64,000 bases of DNA from Falsiruegeria litorea R37 (lineage in GTDB: Bacteria; Pseudomonadota; Alphaproteobacteria; Rhodobacterales; Rhodobacteraceae), in the NCBI RefSeq assembly GCF_900172225.1, contig NZ_FWFO01000005.1, positions 62,001 through 126,000 of the forward strand, read 5' to 3'. Position 1 is the stretch's first letter. Every line of letters begins with the position of its first letter. The position numbers and the translations under genes are program-made. Shown here piece by piece: positions 17,535 to 25,420 of the stretch. The notes beneath the pieces are model-generated. The model searched no databases. It was not told where the DNA came from and saw only the letters and a list, made by a program, of their open reading frames with translations.

Positions 17535-19232
17535 TTATCGCACCAGATAAGGTTTGCGGTTGGGTTTGCTCATATTGGCTGGTCCTTGCTCGACTGGGAA
17601 GTCACCCATCAGATACGGGTGCATCCCTTGGTTTTTCAGGTTCTGAAGGAACTGACCAAATCCGGTCAGATCCACCATTTTGGGGGCCTCGCCCAGGCGC
17701 CGGGGGTTTGACGGTCCGATCTCGTCAATGATGGTTTGGATTGGTTCCATCGGGGCTTCTACAAACTCGGCCATGGTCCAGATACGCACGCGGGCCTTGG
17801 TCCAGACCGAGCGCAAGATCTCCAGGTGATCGCTTTCGACCTTTTGCAGCAGAGCAGCTTCTTTCCTGAGTTCGGCAAAATTTTGGTTCGATTTGAACAG
17901 CGGCACCGCCCAAGACCCAGTGATGACCGAGATCTGGGCGTTTGGATCGCGGGCCACCATCCAGTTGATTTTCTGATTGTCTGCCGGGCCGAATTGAAAA
18001 CACTGGCGTTCGCCCCGGGTGTTCCAAATCAGGCTGGTCAAAAAGCGGTTGGGATCATAATCGCGCAGCACTGCTTTGTCGCTCAGCGCGCCATTGATCT
18101 GGTTTTGCCCACCTGCAAACTCGGCCCGTTCTGGCCCAAACAGATGACCATGCACGCGGGCGCCGGTTGCTTTGGCGAGCCAGGGTTCGAAATTTTCGAA
18201 CAGCTCGGTAAAACCCTGGAACATGGAATAGGGGTTCGAGGTCAAACCGTTTTCATTGCCGTGGCGGGGAAAGCGACTTTGCATGTAAAGACCATCCCGG
18301 CCACGCGTCCGGCGCTCGACCGCCTTGGCAAAGATACGGTCGATCTTGCCCGGGTTTGGCTCGGTCTTTTTCATCGCCCCGGCCTGATCGGTTAGGAACG
18401 CCTGATACAAACGCTCGGCCCGTGGCCAGATCTTGCGCGCGACAAAGCAGTCAGACCGGCGCAACAGTTGCAGGTGGTCGTCGTAGAAAATGTGCGGTTT
18501 GCCCTGAAAATCGAACTTGGACAGGGTCAAAGAGCGGCTTTCGATGTTGCTGGAATAAAGCCGTGCCAGTGTCTGGTAATAGCTTTCGTCCGGGATCCAG
18601 ACGCGCCGGAAATAGCGGTCATAGATGTCACGCTCGGGGTCTTCCAAGATCGCCGACAGGGTTTGTCGGGTCAGGCACCACCACTGGCTGCCCATGTGGG
18701 GCACCAGGCCGGACGGAATCTTGCGCTTGAACCGCAACAGCCGTTGCAGTGCGACATAGCGATCAAACAGCACCCGCTGCTTCTTCCACGAAAAGGGAAA
18801 GCGCAGGGTGAAGCGTTCGTGATCCAACCCGCCAACGGTCCAGGGGACATCTGCGGTGGTGGCACTTTCGATGAAATCGGTTCTGGGGCGCGCCGCCAGA
18901 TAGTCGATCAGCTCTTGCACCGGGCGCAGTGGCAGGCACGAGCCCGATGCCAGATAGACGTGACGCACATCCGGAAACTCTTCGAGCATCAATTCCGACG
19001 CGGATTGAGACGCAGCCACAATCCCCCAGGTGCCCCATTCGCAGCGGTGCCGTTGCGAAAACAGGATCATGGAGTTGTCTGAACAAGCAGTGACAAAATC
19101 CTTGTAAGCCTTGCGCGAGACATTCTTGTCGACATGCAACACGACCGGACAACCCGAGGCGGTCCAGTGCCGGGCGACCTGTTCGGCACGGTCCAACGCG
19201 GTGTGCACCAACATGACAACCCCAACCGTCAT
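17535..19232 (-). CDS. GT14-type beta-1,6-N-acetylglucosaminyltransferase-like protein
   Basis: A 565-residue protein. The N-terminal half (about 1-270) resembles the core-2/I-branching GT14 family: VVMLVHTALDRAEQV start, VVLHVDKNVS, HVYLASGSCLPLRP and GSQWWCLTRQT. The C-terminal half (about 290-565) looks like the accessory domain found with it in roseobacters (DUF5927-like), of unknown role. The family transfers GlcNAc or xylose from UDP-sugars. It overlaps the next upstream gene by 4 bp and is 6 bp from the sulfotransferase, so these act as one operon in glycan assembly. Confidence 0.8.
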   Translation of the reverse strand: MTVGVVMLVHTALDRAEQVARHWTASGCPVVLHVDKNVSRKAYKDFVTACSDNSMILFSQRHRCEWGTWGIVAASQSASELMLEEFPDVRHVYLASGSCLPLRPVQELIDYLAARPRTDFIESATTADVPWTVGGLDHERFTLRFPFSWKKQRVLFDRYVALQRLLRFKRKIPSGLVPHMGSQWWCLTRQTLSAILEDPERDIYDRYFRRVWIPDESYYQTLARLYSSNIESRSLTLSKFDFQGKPHIFYDDHLQLLRRSDCFVARKIWPRAERLYQAFLTDQAGAMKKTEPNPGKIDRIFAKAVERRTRGRDGLYMQSRFPRHGNENGLTSNPYSMFQGFTELFENFEPWLAKATGARVHGHLFGPERAEFAGGQNQINGALSDKAVLRDYDPNRFLTSLIWNTRGERQCFQFGPADNQKINWMVARDPNAQISVITGSWAVPLFKSNQNFAELRKEAALLQKVESDHLEILRSVWTKARVRIWTMAEFVEAPMEPIQTIIDEIGPSNPRRLGEAPKMVDLTGFGQFLQNLKNQGMHPYLMGDFPVEQGPANMSKPNRKPYLVR

Positions 19233-20239
19233 GCCCAGTTCCCCTTGGACATCAGGCCCAGGATCTCAAGCTGTCGCCAGTTGATGTATTTTTCGGACCA
19301 TTTGCACCACAGTTCTGGCTGCGAGCTGAGCGTGTCGGCATAGGCTTTGTATTCGGCCGAGCCCGCGTAATGCTGTTTGCGGGTCAATTCCTCTTCGGCT
19401 TTGGCGGTGAATGTGTCGAGGAACTTGGTGTGCATCAGAGCACCGCTGGCCTTTTCCCCGCCCCATTCGTCGTAAACCTGGTTCAACCCGCGCGGCAGCA
19501 GCGCATGGGTGGAACTGACATATGCGTAGCGGCGGTTCCATTTGACCAAAGGCGTCTTGTTCAGCGCCGGAGATTTCTTGGGGGTATCAGCAAAGAACAT
19601 GCGCGCCCTTGGGCCGCCTTGAATCCACAGGTTGCCATACAGCGGGTTCTTCTTGATCGTATAATTGCCGCTGTCGAACCAATTGGCGATTTCAAGCGGA
19701 TTCTGCCCCTCTTGGTACGGGATGTCGGTCAGCTTGCCCTTGGGATATACGTCGATCAGCATGGCGCTGAAGCTGCGGATCAACGAGTTGTCCAGCCAGT
19801 CGGTCAGCGCCTGAATGGGGCGCGTATCGCAGAACGGATAGACAAAGAATTCGTCGGGGTCGACGGTCAGCGTCCAGTGGTTGTGCGCATAGGTGCGCGC
19901 CAGCCAGTTCATCCAGTCCACACCAAAGGTCGCACGCCTATAGCTGGACTGAGTGTGCCAGACCGAAATGTCGTGTTGCCCCTTCAGGTAATCCAGTGCG
20001 CCATCGGTGCTGTCATTGTCGACGAACAGGAAATGGTCGACGCCTAATTCGCGGTAATACCGCAGGAAATAGGGCAGCCGGATCTTTTCGTTTCGGAACG
20101 TGCTGATCAGCAGAACATCGTTTGGCCGGATGGCTGCTGTGTTGTCCTGAACAGTCTTGAGCTCACCTGATTTACGAATGCAACGCAAAAGACGGCGCCG
20201 GCGCCGCACTCGCATTCGATAAGAATCCCATAGGCTCAC
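19229..20239 (-). CDS. Glycosyltransferase family 2/92-like, copy 1
   Basis: A 336-residue predicted glycosyltransferase. Key segments: LLISTFRNEKIRLPYFLRYY, then VDHFLFVDNDSTDGALDYL, and the DPDEFF metal-binding-type motif in LTVDPDEFFVYPF. The N-terminus is very Arg-rich (RMRVRRRRRLLR), perhaps for membrane association. It begins at GTG with no clear ribosome-binding site; ATG 20215 is an alternative. It is a paralogue of the gene at 20429-21466. Substrate and acceptor unknown; the neighbours suggest a surface glycan. Confidence 0.8.
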   Translation of the reverse strand: MSLWDSYRMRVRRRRRLLRCIRKSGELKTVQDNTAAIRPNDVLLISTFRNEKIRLPYFLRYYRELGVDHFLFVDNDSTDGALDYLKGQHDISVWHTQSSYRRATFGVDWMNWLARTYAHNHWTLTVDPDEFFVYPFCDTRPIQALTDWLDNSLIRSFSAMLIDVYPKGKLTDIPYQEGQNPLEIANWFDSGNYTIKKNPLYGNLWIQGGPRARMFFADTPKKSPALNKTPLVKWNRRYAYVSSTHALLPRGLNQVYDEWGGEKASGALMHTKFLDTFTAKAEEELTRKQHYAGSAEYKAYADTLSSQPELWCKWSEKYINWRQLEILGLMSKGNWA

Positions 20240-20428
20240 GTGTCAACCAATCCACTAAATGACGCGAGCATGACCCGGATACAGCGAAACCTGCGCACCG
20301 ATACCGTCGGGCCAACTACCGTCATATGTCATCAATTCCTTCTATGAATCAATGGATTTAGAAACAGTTACAGGGGAAAAGCAATCATTGTCGCTCAGAT
20401 GCGACTGTGTGACTCTGAGTGGCGCGTT
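20240..20428. other. Intergenic gap inside the glycan block
   Basis: A 189-bp stretch between the two paralogous glycosyltransferase genes. No terminator hairpin with a U-tract and no convincing promoter was found. Short open frames here lack ribosome-binding sites. It may hold a promoter for the three downstream minus-strand genes. Confidence 0.3.
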
Positions 20429-21466
20429 TCACCAACCACCGGAACTCATCAAGCCAAGCTGTTCCAGCTGTTGCCAATCGCGGAATTGGTGCGAGTTTTC
20501 CGTCCACATCTGCGGCGCGGCGGCGACACTGTCGTAGTAGCCATCGAAGTCTTGTGGGGTGTGAAAGTGTTGTGCGCGCTCTTTTTCGATTGCCGACTTG
20601 GAAACAACTTCGGGCAGGAATTTGGTGTGGAGCAAAACGCCCGAGGCGCGGTTGTCACCGGGGCCATCATAGGCCCGGTTCAATGGCGGAGGCAGGATGG
20701 AATGGCAGGAATTCACATAGGCGTAGCTGCGGTGCCATTTGACGAGCGGGATCTTGTTGAGTGTGGGTGAGCGGCGTGGCTCATCGGCAAAGAACACGCG
20801 CTCGCGCGCGCCGCCCTGAGTCCAGAGGTTACCCAGAGGCATCTGTCGTTGCGACCGATACGGACCCACGTCAAACCAGTTGATGGTCTCCAACGGGTCG
20901 GCTCCGGGGGCGTAGCTCTGCGCGTTCAACTCGCCCTTGGGGTATAGATCGAGCATCAGGGCGCCAAAGACCGTGGTGCCCCGAGCTTCGAGCCAGGCGG
21001 TTAGTTCGGGCAGGGGGCGGATGTTGTGATGGGCATAAACCAGAAGTTCATCCGCATCGACCATCAGGCACCAATGACCATGGGCATATTTGCGCTGCAG
21101 CCAGGTCATCCAGTTCAGACCAAAGCGCGCCGCCCGATAGCTGTCCGCCGTTTGCCAGAGCGAGACATCGCTTTGTTCAGCGAGCATCAAATCGGTGCCA
21201 TCGCTGCTGGTGTTGTCGACCACAAGGAAATGGCCAACGCCCAAATCCCTGTAGTACTGCAGGAAATAGGGCAGGCGGCTCATTTCGTTTCTGACCGTCA
21301 TCACGACCAGAATATCGTTTGGCCTGATCTGCCCTGTGCGATCTGCCATGACACGCAAGCCGTGGCGACTGCGGAACGACTTCCATAACAATCGCCGTCG
21401 CTTCCACCGCAAACGATAAGCCTCGGCCCAGGTTTGCGTAGGGGATGTGGCGGCGGTTTGGGTCAT
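20429..21466 (-). CDS. Glycosyltransferase family 2/92-like, copy 2
   Basis: A 345-residue paralogue of the 19229-20239 product. It shares the DILVVMTVRNEMSRLPYFLQ start of the catalytic domain, HFLVVDNTSSDGTDLML, and LMVDADELLVYA with a DxD motif for metal/nucleotide-sugar binding. Its C-terminus (QLEQLGLMSSGGW) matches the end of copy 1 (LEILGLMSKGNWA). An Arg-rich stretch precedes the domain. It lies 11 bp downstream of kdsB, tying the block to Kdo-containing glycan synthesis. Confidence 0.8.
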   Translation of the reverse strand: MTQTAATSPTQTWAEAYRLRWKRRRLLWKSFRSRHGLRVMADRTGQIRPNDILVVMTVRNEMSRLPYFLQYYRDLGVGHFLVVDNTSSDGTDLMLAEQSDVSLWQTADSYRAARFGLNWMTWLQRKYAHGHWCLMVDADELLVYAHHNIRPLPELTAWLEARGTTVFGALMLDLYPKGELNAQSYAPGADPLETINWFDVGPYRSQRQMPLGNLWTQGGARERVFFADEPRRSPTLNKIPLVKWHRSYAYVNSCHSILPPPLNRAYDGPGDNRASGVLLHTKFLPEVVSKSAIEKERAQHFHTPQDFDGYYDSVAAAPQMWTENSHQFRDWQQLEQLGLMSSGGW

Positions 21467-21477
21467 AGGCGGCTGGG

Positions 21478-22278
21478 TCAGTCCAGTCCCATGGCGGCCA
21501 TCATCGCCTCGAGCTTTGGCACGTCGGATGGGTTGTTGAGTTCCCAGAACTGCCGCCCGCGGGCCTCAACCTCGACGCACAGAATCTTGTGGTTGTTTTC
21601 CATGAACCGCAGTTGTTCCAAACCTTCAAGGGTTTCCAGTGGGCCGGTCTCCCATGTGGGATAAGCGGACAGGGCGTCCTTGCGATAGGCGTAGACGCCG
21701 ACGTGGTGGAACACCGGGGTCGGGTCGGTATCGCCATAGGTCTGTGCGGTAAAGGGCACGACCTCTTTCGAGAAATACATCGCGCTATTGTCGCGCGCGA
21801 AAACGGCGGTGGTGCCGCCCACACGGCCATGCTTGCGGTCGTTGAGCAGGCTGTTCAGCGCCTCGCCATCACAACGCAGCACGGGTGTCGCAACACCTGC
21901 ATTGGGCGCGCTCTTCAGGCCCGCGACCAGATCCTCGACAAACCAATGGGGCGTCAGGGGTGCGTCACCCTGTAGGTTGACCACAATGTCAAACCCGCCG
22001 CCAAGAACCTCATGTGCTTCGGCGCAGCGTTCTGTGCCATTGGCACAGTTCTCGGATGTCATCACCACCTCGGCCCCGAACCCTTCGGCGGCTTCGCGGA
22101 TACGGTCATCGTCGGTGGCAACCACAACGCGGTCAACGCCCTGCACCGCCATCGCGGCGCGCCACGACCGTTCGATCAGAGTTTGGCTGTTGCCTGACGC
22201 TCCTGTCAACGGCACCAATGGTTTGCCGGGATAGCGGGTTGAGGCATAGCGGGCGGGGATGGCGATCAGGACGGACAT
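21478..22278 (-). CDS. kdsB: 3-deoxy-manno-octulosonate cytidylyltransferase
   Basis: KdsB activates Kdo to CMP-Kdo for lipopolysaccharide inner core or capsule. The 266-residue product starts VLIAIPARYASTRYPGKPLV, the CTP-binding loop, followed by VVVATDDDRI and VVNLQGDAPL. Its start codon overlaps the cysQ stop by 1 bp (TGATG). The rest of the Kdo/LPS export set (kdsD, lptABC) lies near the right end of the window, so this copy may serve either LPS or the local glycan block. Confidence 0.93.
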   Translation of the reverse strand: MSVLIAIPARYASTRYPGKPLVPLTGASGNSQTLIERSWRAAMAVQGVDRVVVATDDDRIREAAEGFGAEVVMTSENCANGTERCAEAHEVLGGGFDIVVNLQGDAPLTPHWFVEDLVAGLKSAPNAGVATPVLRCDGEALNSLLNDRKHGRVGGTTAVFARDNSAMYFSKEVVPFTAQTYGDTDPTPVFHHVGVYAYRKDALSAYPTWETGPLETLEGLEQLRFMENNHKILCVEVEARGRQFWELNNPSDVPKLEAMMAAMGLD

Positions 22279-23075
22279 CAGGCCTCCTTCAACTCAACAT
22301 CAGGCGCATAGGCGATGAAAAACGGGTTTGCATAACCGTCCTTGCCATATTGCAGCGGAGTGTGATCGTCGAAACGCACGACCTTGCCGCCTGCGCCGGC
22401 CAGAACTGCATGTCCTGCGGCGGTGTCCCATTCCATGGTGCGGCCCACACGGGGGTAGATGTCGGCCTCGCCCGTGGCGACCAGACAGAACTTCAACGAA
22501 GAGCCCGCGCTTTTGCTGTCTTTGACGTTGTATTTGTTGATGTAATCATCGGTCGCCTGATCGCGGTGCGATTTTGAGGCCACGACGAGCAGCGCGTCAT
22601 TGTCGGCATTAGACACCGAGATCGGTTGCACAGACCCTACCGTTTCCTTGTCCAATACGCCGGTTTCCTCGATCGATTGACCATCGGCCAGTGTAAAGAA
22701 CATGCGACCCTTGGCCGGAGCATAGACGACACCGCGTGTTGGGGTGCCATTTTCGACCAGCGCGATGTTGACGGTGAAATCGCCGCGGCGGTGAATAAAC
22801 TCTTTGGTGCCGTCCAGCGGATCGACGATCAGAAAGGTGTCGCCCTTGGTCGAATGGGATGCGGCCTGCTCTTCGGTCACCAGCAACACATCGGGAAATG
22901 CTGCGCGCAGCCCAGCCGAGATCAGGGCATCTGCCGCTTCATCCGCTTCGGTCACTGGGCTGTCATCGGATTTGACCTTCACGTCGAAATCATCCGAGTT
23001 ATAGATCTCCATGATCTTGTCGCCCGCCTCGAGCGCCAGCCTGCGGATCACGGGAATAAGGTCGTCGTAGGTCAC
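22278..23075 (-). CDS. cysQ: 3'(2'),5'-bisphosphate nucleotidase CysQ
   Basis: CysQ hydrolyses PAP to AMP, relieving product inhibition after PAPS-dependent sulfate reduction or sulfotransfer. The 265-residue inositol-monophosphatase-fold protein has the metal motif DPLDGTKEFI and WDTAAGHAVLAGAGG. The frame extends 25 codons upstream, but GTG 23075 has GGAG 7 nt before it and gives the family-like start VTYDDLIPVIRRLALEAG. Its closeness to a sulfotransferase is functionally apt. Confidence 0.92.
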   Translation of the reverse strand: MTYDDLIPVIRRLALEAGDKIMEIYNSDDFDVKVKSDDSPVTEADEAADALISAGLRAAFPDVLLVTEEQAASHSTKGDTFLIVDPLDGTKEFIHRRGDFTVNIALVENGTPTRGVVYAPAKGRMFFTLADGQSIEETGVLDKETVGSVQPISVSNADNDALLVVASKSHRDQATDDYINKYNVKDSKSAGSSLKFCLVATGEADIYPRVGRTMEWDTAAGHAVLAGAGGKVVRFDDHTPLQYGKDGYANPFFIAYAPDVELKEA

Positions 23076-23196
23076 AAAAATGCTCCGATTTTGTGTTTTG
23101 TTGCTTATTGGGCCTGCTGTTCTTATGCTTTGCAGGCAACGGAACAGCAAGAATTCCGTGCCAATTTGTTGAGCAGTGTCATGGGAAACCGTTTAA

Positions 23197-24018
23197 GTGT
23201 TTGGATATCGACAGCATAAATCCCTGCTAAGTGGTGCGTTCACCATGGCAGAGATCATTTTTCACGCGGTGGTTCGGTCCGTTCGGGCGGGACACAACAA
23301 TGCGTTCATCGCACTGGGCAAAAACATGATGCAAGTCGTCGTGTTTGTCATGGTCTTCTACCTGATGTTCACCGTGCTGGGTTTGCGCGGTGGTGCAATC
23401 CGGGGCGATTTTCTGTTGTACATCATGTCCGGGGTTTTCCTGTTCATGGTGCACATCAAGGCGGTCGGTGCCGTGATGGGGGCTGAGGGGCCAAACAGTG
23501 CCATGATGAAACACGCGCCGATGAACACGATCATCGCGCTTTTGGCCGCAGCCATCGGATCGCTTTATTCCCAGTTGCTGACCTTGTTCATCATTCTGTT
23601 CGGGTATCATGTCGCGGTCACCCCGGTCTTTATTGATAACCCGGGCGGCGCCTTTGCCATGTTGATGTTGTCGTGGTTCACTGGCTGTTCGGTCGGGCTG
23701 GTGTTCTTTGCGATGAAACCATGGCTCCCGACGCTTGTGGGTATCATGAGCACTGTTTATCAGCGGGCAAACATGATCGCTTCGGGCAAGATGTTTGTGG
23801 CCAATTCGCTGCCGCCGTTCATGCTGGCAATGTTTGATTGGAATCCGCTGTTTCACTGCATCGACCAATGTCGTGGTTTTGTGTTCCGAAACTACTACCC
23901 CCGCAATTCCAGTTGGGAATATGCGTTTTGGGTGGGAATCGCGCTGATCATGGTTGGGTTGATGCTTGAGTTTTACACGCGCCGTCAGGTGTCGAGCAGT
24001 TGGTATGCGCGGCGATGA
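23197..24018 (+). CDS. KpsM/Wzm-like ABC-2 polysaccharide export permease
   Basis: A 273-residue membrane protein with six predicted helices and an ABC-2 permease layout (YIMSGVFLFMVHIKAVGAV, NPLFHCIDQCRGFVF near the end). The C-terminal NPLxHxIDxxR pattern matches capsule and O-antigen exporters. Its ATPase partner is not in the window. Start: GTG 23197 is used; ATG 23245 would remove 16 residues. It is divergent from cysQ-kdsB and completes the glycan block as the probable export step. The stop overlaps the next gene (ATGA). Confidence 0.8.
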   Translation: MFGYRQHKSLLSGAFTMAEIIFHAVVRSVRAGHNNAFIALGKNMMQVVVFVMVFYLMFTVLGLRGGAIRGDFLLYIMSGVFLFMVHIKAVGAVMGAEGPNSAMMKHAPMNTIIALLAAAIGSLYSQLLTLFIILFGYHVAVTPVFIDNPGGAFAMLMLSWFTGCSVGLVFFAMKPWLPTLVGIMSTVYQRANMIASGKMFVANSLPPFMLAMFDWNPLFHCIDQCRGFVFRNYYPRNSSWEYAFWVGIALIMVGLMLEFYTRRQVSSSWYARR

Positions 24019-24608
24019 TACGTGTTTGGGTCCTTCTTTTGGCCATCTGGCCTGGAACGATCTGGGCGTTCACCTTGCCACAACTTCACGATGTGACCGG
24101 CGTTGCTGCTGATGACGTATTGAATGTGCGCGCATCTGCCAGCGCGTCGTCCGAAAAGATTTCAGAGCTGGCTCATAACGCCACAAACGTCGAAGTGGTC
24201 GACCGCTCCCCTGATGGCAAGTGGGGGCTTGTAAACTCGGGCGAGGCGTCAGGATGGGTGTCCTTTCGCTTTCTTGCGCCACAGGCCGAAAACCCGGATG
24301 TTCCCATCGCCCGCAAGCTGTCGTGTTCCGGAACCGAACCATTCTGGACGCTTGAGGTCGAGCAAGGCGCGCAGGCCCGGTTCGACGGTTTGGGGTTGCA
24401 AGCGATGAGCATGACGGCAGATGTGATGCAGCAGGCCCGTGGTCGCATTGATCGGTTTTCTTTGACGGTTGGCTTGTCTGGCGTGGCAATGGTGCGGGTA
24501 CAGCAGTGTTCGGATGGAATGTCCGACCGGGCTTATGGGTTGGATGTCGATTATCTGCACCAAGATGGCGCGCTGTATTCCGGCTGTTGCAGCCTTGTCG
24601 CGCATTAA
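24015..24608 (+). CDS. Secreted bacterial SH3-domain protein
   Basis: A 197-residue protein with a signal peptide (MIRVWVLLLAIWPGTIWAF). An SH3b domain follows (DDVLNVRASASASSEKI, then GWVSFRFL), typically a cell-wall or ligand-binding module. The second half has conserved cysteines (LSCSGTEPFW, QQCSDGMSDRAYG, SGCCSLVAH), resembling a COG3650-type lipoprotein/membrane domain. ATG 24015 is chosen over an upstream TTG because it overlaps the previous stop and gives the signal peptide. Function unknown; periplasmic location inferred. Confidence 0.8.
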   Translation: MIRVWVLLLAIWPGTIWAFTLPQLHDVTGVAADDVLNVRASASASSEKISELAHNATNVEVVDRSPDGKWGLVNSGEASGWVSFRFLAPQAENPDVPIARKLSCSGTEPFWTLEVEQGAQARFDGLGLQAMSMTADVMQQARGRIDRFSLTVGLSGVAMVRVQQCSDGMSDRAYGLDVDYLHQDGALYSGCCSLVAH

Positions 24609-25207
24609 GTCACGACCCGCAGCGTCAGGTTGATACGCCCACCTTTGGGCAGCAGGCGCGATGATTTGAACCGAATGCGGTCGATGCCATGATAGCTGAG
24701 TCGCGCTTCGCCACCCATCACCACCACGTCGCCAGAGCTGAGCCAAAGGGATTCGGTTTTGCCGCCGCGTGTCGGGTTGCCCATGCGGAACAGCGCATCA
24801 TCACCCAAAGAGACTGAGACGACAGGCCAGGAAAAATCCGCCTCGTCCTTGTCTTGATGCAGGCCCATCTTTGTGTCTTCGCCATAGTAGTTGATCAAAC
24901 AGCTGTCCGGCAGGCGATCAAGCCCTGTGGTATCGCGCCAGATCGACAAGATCGAATCCGGAATCGCGGGCCATGCCCGTCCGCCTGGATGATTGGGTTC
25001 ATAGCGATAGCCAGATGTGTCGGAGATCCAGCCACAGGACCCGGCCGACGTCATCCGCACCGACATTTTCTTGCCCGACGCCGTGGTCGGGCTGAACAGT
25101 GGGGCGCCCTTCAGGATGGGGCGCAAATCCTGGATCAGATCGGTTTGGGCCTTGGAATCCAGATGGGATTTCCAAACCTCGAACCCCTGTATCAAAAGCC
25201 GCGCCAC
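24605..25207 (-). CDS. alkB: AlkB-type 2-oxoglutarate/Fe(II) dioxygenase
   Basis: AlkB oxidatively removes alkyl lesions such as 1-methyladenine and 3-methylcytosine from DNA and RNA. The 200-residue protein has the iron ligands in GLHQDKDE (HxD) and SYHGIDRI (distal His), and the 2-oxoglutarate arginines in GGRINLTLRV. NYYGEDTKMG precedes the HxD, as in the family. It is convergent with the SH3 gene (4-bp overlap) and divergent from dnaK. No LexA or Ada box was recognised upstream. Confidence 0.93.
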   Translation of the reverse strand: MARLLIQGFEVWKSHLDSKAQTDLIQDLRPILKGAPLFSPTTASGKKMSVRMTSAGSCGWISDTSGYRYEPNHPGGRAWPAIPDSILSIWRDTTGLDRLPDSCLINYYGEDTKMGLHQDKDEADFSWPVVSVSLGDDALFRMGNPTRGGKTESLWLSSGDVVVMGGEARLSYHGIDRIRFKSSRLLPKGGRINLTLRVVT

Positions 25208-25281
25208 CCGCTGTTCCCCATTCGTTAGCGAAACCTTGTCAAAAAAGGCCCAAGATTCCAGAAAACCTGCAATTCACAGTG

Positions 25282-25310
25282 CTTGCAGGCCCGTTCACGC
25301 GACCTTATAT
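25282..25310 (+). promoter_or_regulatory. Candidate RpoH (sigma-32) promoter of dnaK
   Basis: CTTGCA (25282-25287) and CCTTATAT (25303-25310) are separated by 15 nt, resembling the alphaproteobacterial heat-shock pattern CTTG-N-CCATAT. It lies about 110 bp before the dnaK ATG. The match is partial and the prediction rests on position and gene identity. Confidence 0.42.
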
Positions 25311-25420
25311 ACGCCGGGACGCGCGATGGTGTAGGGCCATTCGTGCAAACGGATCGAGGTCGGGATGCCACAACGGGTTCAGGCCTCGGGTAATCGCCTT
25401 GAAGAGAAAAGGGATCGAAC

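Noticed and set aside
20240-20428. Short open frames in the gap between the two glycosyltransferases
   Set aside because: No ribosome-binding sites and no recognisable sequence; only a possible promoter region.
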